From the NCBI GenBank assembly GCA_031430645.1, contig JANPBY010000169.1:1-6114 (forward strand): a stretch of DNA of 6,114 nucleotides, read 5' to 3'. Below, one piece after another: positions 5,215 through 6,114 of this stretch. The first letter of the stretch is position 1; each line of letters starts with the position of its first letter. The position numbers and the translations under genes are program-made. The notes below the pieces were generated by a model, which saw only the letters and a list, made by a program, of their open reading frames with translations, did not search any database and was not told the origin of the DNA. The DNA is from JANPBY01 sp031430645. GTDB taxonomy: Bacteria > Actinomycetota > Actinomycetes > DATJPE01.

Positions 5215-5721
5215 GTGATTCAGCTCGACGTTGTCGGTGTCCGTGTCGAGATGCCCTCGAGTCAGCCCATCGTCTTGCTCCGCGAGGTCGGAGGCGAGCG
5301 GCACCTGCCAATCTGGATTGGAGCCGTCGAGGCGACGGCCATCGCCTTCGCCCAACAGGGGGTCGTCCCGGCCAGGCCGCTCACCCACGACTTGCTCAAG
5401 GACGTGCTGGACGCCGTGGGTGAGAGCCTCGAACAGGTTCGGATCACCGAATTGCGGGAGGGCGTCTTCTACGCGCAGCTTGTCTTTGCCTCCGGCGTCG
5501 AGGTGAGCGCTCGGCCATCGGACGCCATTGCCTTGGCCCTTCGGACCGGCTCGCCGATCTTTGGCGCGGAAGACGTCCTTGCAGAGGCCGGGATCGAAAT
5601 TCCGGATGAGCAGGAGGACGAGGTGGAGAAGTTTCGTGAGTTCCTCGACCAGATCACGCCCGAGGATTTCGAGGATCTCGGTGGTGCCAGCGGCGGCTCT
5701 GCACCCTCAACTACCGAGTAA
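5215..5721 (+). CDS. DUF151 / bifunctional nuclease family protein (Rv1829-like)
   Basis: A 168-residue protein of the DUF151 (BFN) family. Some plant members are reported to have DNase and RNase activity; the bacterial role is not settled. The start is a GTG 10 bases after the ftsR stop with AGGG at 5203-5206, 8 bases upstream. Conserved blocks: VVGVRVEMPSSQPIVLLREV (6-25), HLPIWIGAVEATAIAFAQQG (30-49), RPLTHDLLKDVLDAVG (54-69), REGVFYAQLVF (81-91) and VSARPSDAIALALRTGSPIF (97-116). The core matches Rv1829 closely. The tail (about 131-156) is acidic with DEVEKFREFLDQITPEDF, a helix also present in the M. tuberculosis protein, followed by a Gly/Ser-rich end. The gene lies between two MerR-family regulators, the conserved actinobacterial arrangement, which hints at a regulatory or nucleic-acid role, though none is shown by the sequence. 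Confidence 0.93.
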   Translation: MIQLDVVGVRVEMPSSQPIVLLREVGGERHLPIWIGAVEATAIAFAQQGVVPARPLTHDLLKDVLDAVGESLEQVRITELREGVFYAQLVFASGVEVSARPSDAIALALRTGSPIFGAEDVLAEAGIEIPDEQEDEVEKFREFLDQITPEDFEDLGGASGGSAPSTTE

Positions 5722-5734
5722 GACTTCTAAGTCT
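5721..5734. repeat. Perfect palindrome at the end of the DUF151 gene
   Basis: AGACTT-CT-AAGTCT is an exact 6-base inverted repeat with a 2-base centre, starting on the last base of the DUF151 stop codon. The loop is too tight and the stem too AT-rich for a good terminator. A dimeric regulator site is possible; the flanking MerR proteins are obvious candidates but this is inference. Confidence 0.5.
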
Positions 5735-5783
5735 CAAGTGAAGGTAGAGAGTTGCCCCTCCCGGCGTGTCGTGGCCCAAAGCG

Positions 5784-5812
5784 TTGACCTCGTGGCCTGC
5801 GCTGCCTACCGT
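5784..5812 (+). promoter_or_regulatory. Predicted SigA-type promoter of the downstream merR gene
   Basis: TTGACC (5784-5789) and TACCGT (5807-5812) are separated by exactly 17 bases. The -35 matches TTGAC and the -10 keeps the important TA....T positions. Transcription would begin near 5819, giving a leader of about 80 bases before the GTG at 5902, filled by degenerate repeats. It would let the last MerR gene be expressed apart from the garA-ftsR-DUF151 unit. Confidence 0.5.
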
Positions 5813-5830
5813 CAGCCGTGTTGCGTGACA

Positions 5831-5904
5831 GTAGTTCCAGAGGCCGTAGTTCCAGCAGTGTTGTTTGCCAGCAGTGTCGTTCGCCCGACCGGAGGCCAGC
5901 AGTG
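5831..5904 (+). repeat. Degenerate tandem repeats in the leader of the last merR gene
   Basis: Two related repeat families overlap here. GTAGTTCCAG occurs at 5831-5840 and 5846-5855, 15 bases apart. A 16-base unit, AGCAGTGTTGTTTGCC at 5854-5869, is followed directly by AGCAGTGTCGTTCGCC at 5870-5885, differing only by two T/C changes. CCAGCAGTG occurs at 5852-5860, 5868-5876 and 5896-5904; the last copy runs into the GTG start codon. The array lies between the predicted promoter and the start and surrounds the ribosome site. Confidence 0.75.
5891..5895 (+). promoter_or_regulatory. Shine-Dalgarno site of the last merR gene
   Basis: GGAGG stands 6 bases before the GTG at 5902, ideal spacing, and fixes the start of a gene that is cut by the window edge. 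Confidence 0.75.
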
Positions 5905-6114
5905 ACCCGAGACACCCCCGACGCACCGGTCGGTCCTGATCCCGCGCGCCAGGCTGAGGCTCGGCGGCTGGCAGGGGAGCAGGGATTGTTGTTCGAGGCG
6001 GCCGTGAGCTCGCTGCCCGAGGATGTCGGCTACCGCGGGCCAACGGCTTGCTCCGCTGCGGGGATCACCTACCGGCAACTCGACTACTGGGCGCGCACCG
6101 GGCTGGTGGAGCCG
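5902..6114 (+). CDS. MerR-family transcriptional regulator, 5' part (Rv1830-like, runs off right edge)
   Basis: The frame is open from the GTG at 5902 to the last base, giving 71 residues of an unfinished protein. GGAGG 6 bases upstream supports the start. A charged, Ala-rich tail (1-41) precedes GYRGPTACSAAGITYRQLDYW (from residue 46) and ARTGLVEP (64-71), the first helices of a MerR-type winged helix with the family R-x-L-x-Y-W-x-R-x-G-L-V pattern. This string is nearly the same as in M. tuberculosis Rv1830, where the gene also follows the DUF151 gene; full-length homologs are about 200-230 residues. It has its own predicted promoter and a repeat-rich leader, so it may be controlled separately and perhaps by itself. 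Rv1830 homologs have been linked to cell-division control; I rely on memory for that. The regulatory domain cannot be seen here. Confidence 0.9.
   Translation, partial: MTRDTPDAPVGPDPARQAEARRLAGEQGLLFEAAVSSLPEDVGYRGPTACSAAGITYRQLDYWARTGLVEP

Noticed and set aside
5831..5904. The repeat cluster as a CRISPR array
   Set aside because: Units are only 15-16 bases, essentially without spacers, and no cas gene is present.
5711..6078. Minus-strand open frames across the last intergenic region and merR
   Set aside because: They lie opposite the conserved MerR helix-turn-helix sequence, the translation shows no family features, and the repeats make long open frames easy to obtain.

Overview
The window is high-GC DNA in which every gene I can support lies on the + strand. 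The gene order identifies it as an actinobacterial chromosome segment. It matches the conserved block known in Mycobacterium tuberculosis as Rv1823-Rv1830: DUF881, small basic protein, DUF881, gcvH, garA, MerR (FtsR/Rv1828), DUF151 (Rv1829), MerR (Rv1830). Several proteins carry near-diagnostic signatures, such as the ETTS phospho-site and FHA core of GarA and the GITYRQLDYWARTGLV motif of the last protein. The species is probably not a mycobacterium. A phosphohexomutase-like gene precedes the block and a GNAT acetyltransferase sits between gcvH and garA, which is not the M. tuberculosis arrangement. I cannot name the genus.

Layout. (1) About 1-2840 is a tight four-gene run: the 3' part of a sugar-phosphate protein with a degenerate phosphomannomutase-like domain, a DUF881 membrane protein, the small basic membrane protein Sbp, and a second DUF881 membrane protein. 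Each junction is a 4-base start/stop overlap (GTGA, TTGA, ATGA), so translation is probably coupled. (2) After 55 bases containing three tandem TTGAC units come gcvH (TTG start) and, 4 bases later, a GNAT acetyltransferase. (3) A 245-base gap with a weak hairpin precedes garA, which overlaps ftsR by ATGA; a DUF151 (bifunctional nuclease family) gene follows 10 bases later. (4) A 180-base gap holds a perfect short palindrome, a good -35/-10 pair and a set of degenerate 15-16 base tandem repeats. It leads into a second MerR-family gene that runs off the right edge.

Functionally the block mixes envelope and division genes (Sbp, DUF881 pair, FtsR), central nitrogen and carbon control (GarA, a Ser/Thr-kinase-controlled FHA switch of 2-oxoglutarate and glutamate metabolism) and one-carbon/glycine metabolism (GcvH). 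Nothing looks mobile: I see no transposase, CRISPR array, phage gene, tRNA or rRNA. The strongest less-explained signals are the repeat-rich leader of the last MerR gene, the loss of the metal-binding loop in the first protein, and the DUF881-Sbp-DUF881 sandwich. I do not see a clearly new biological system.
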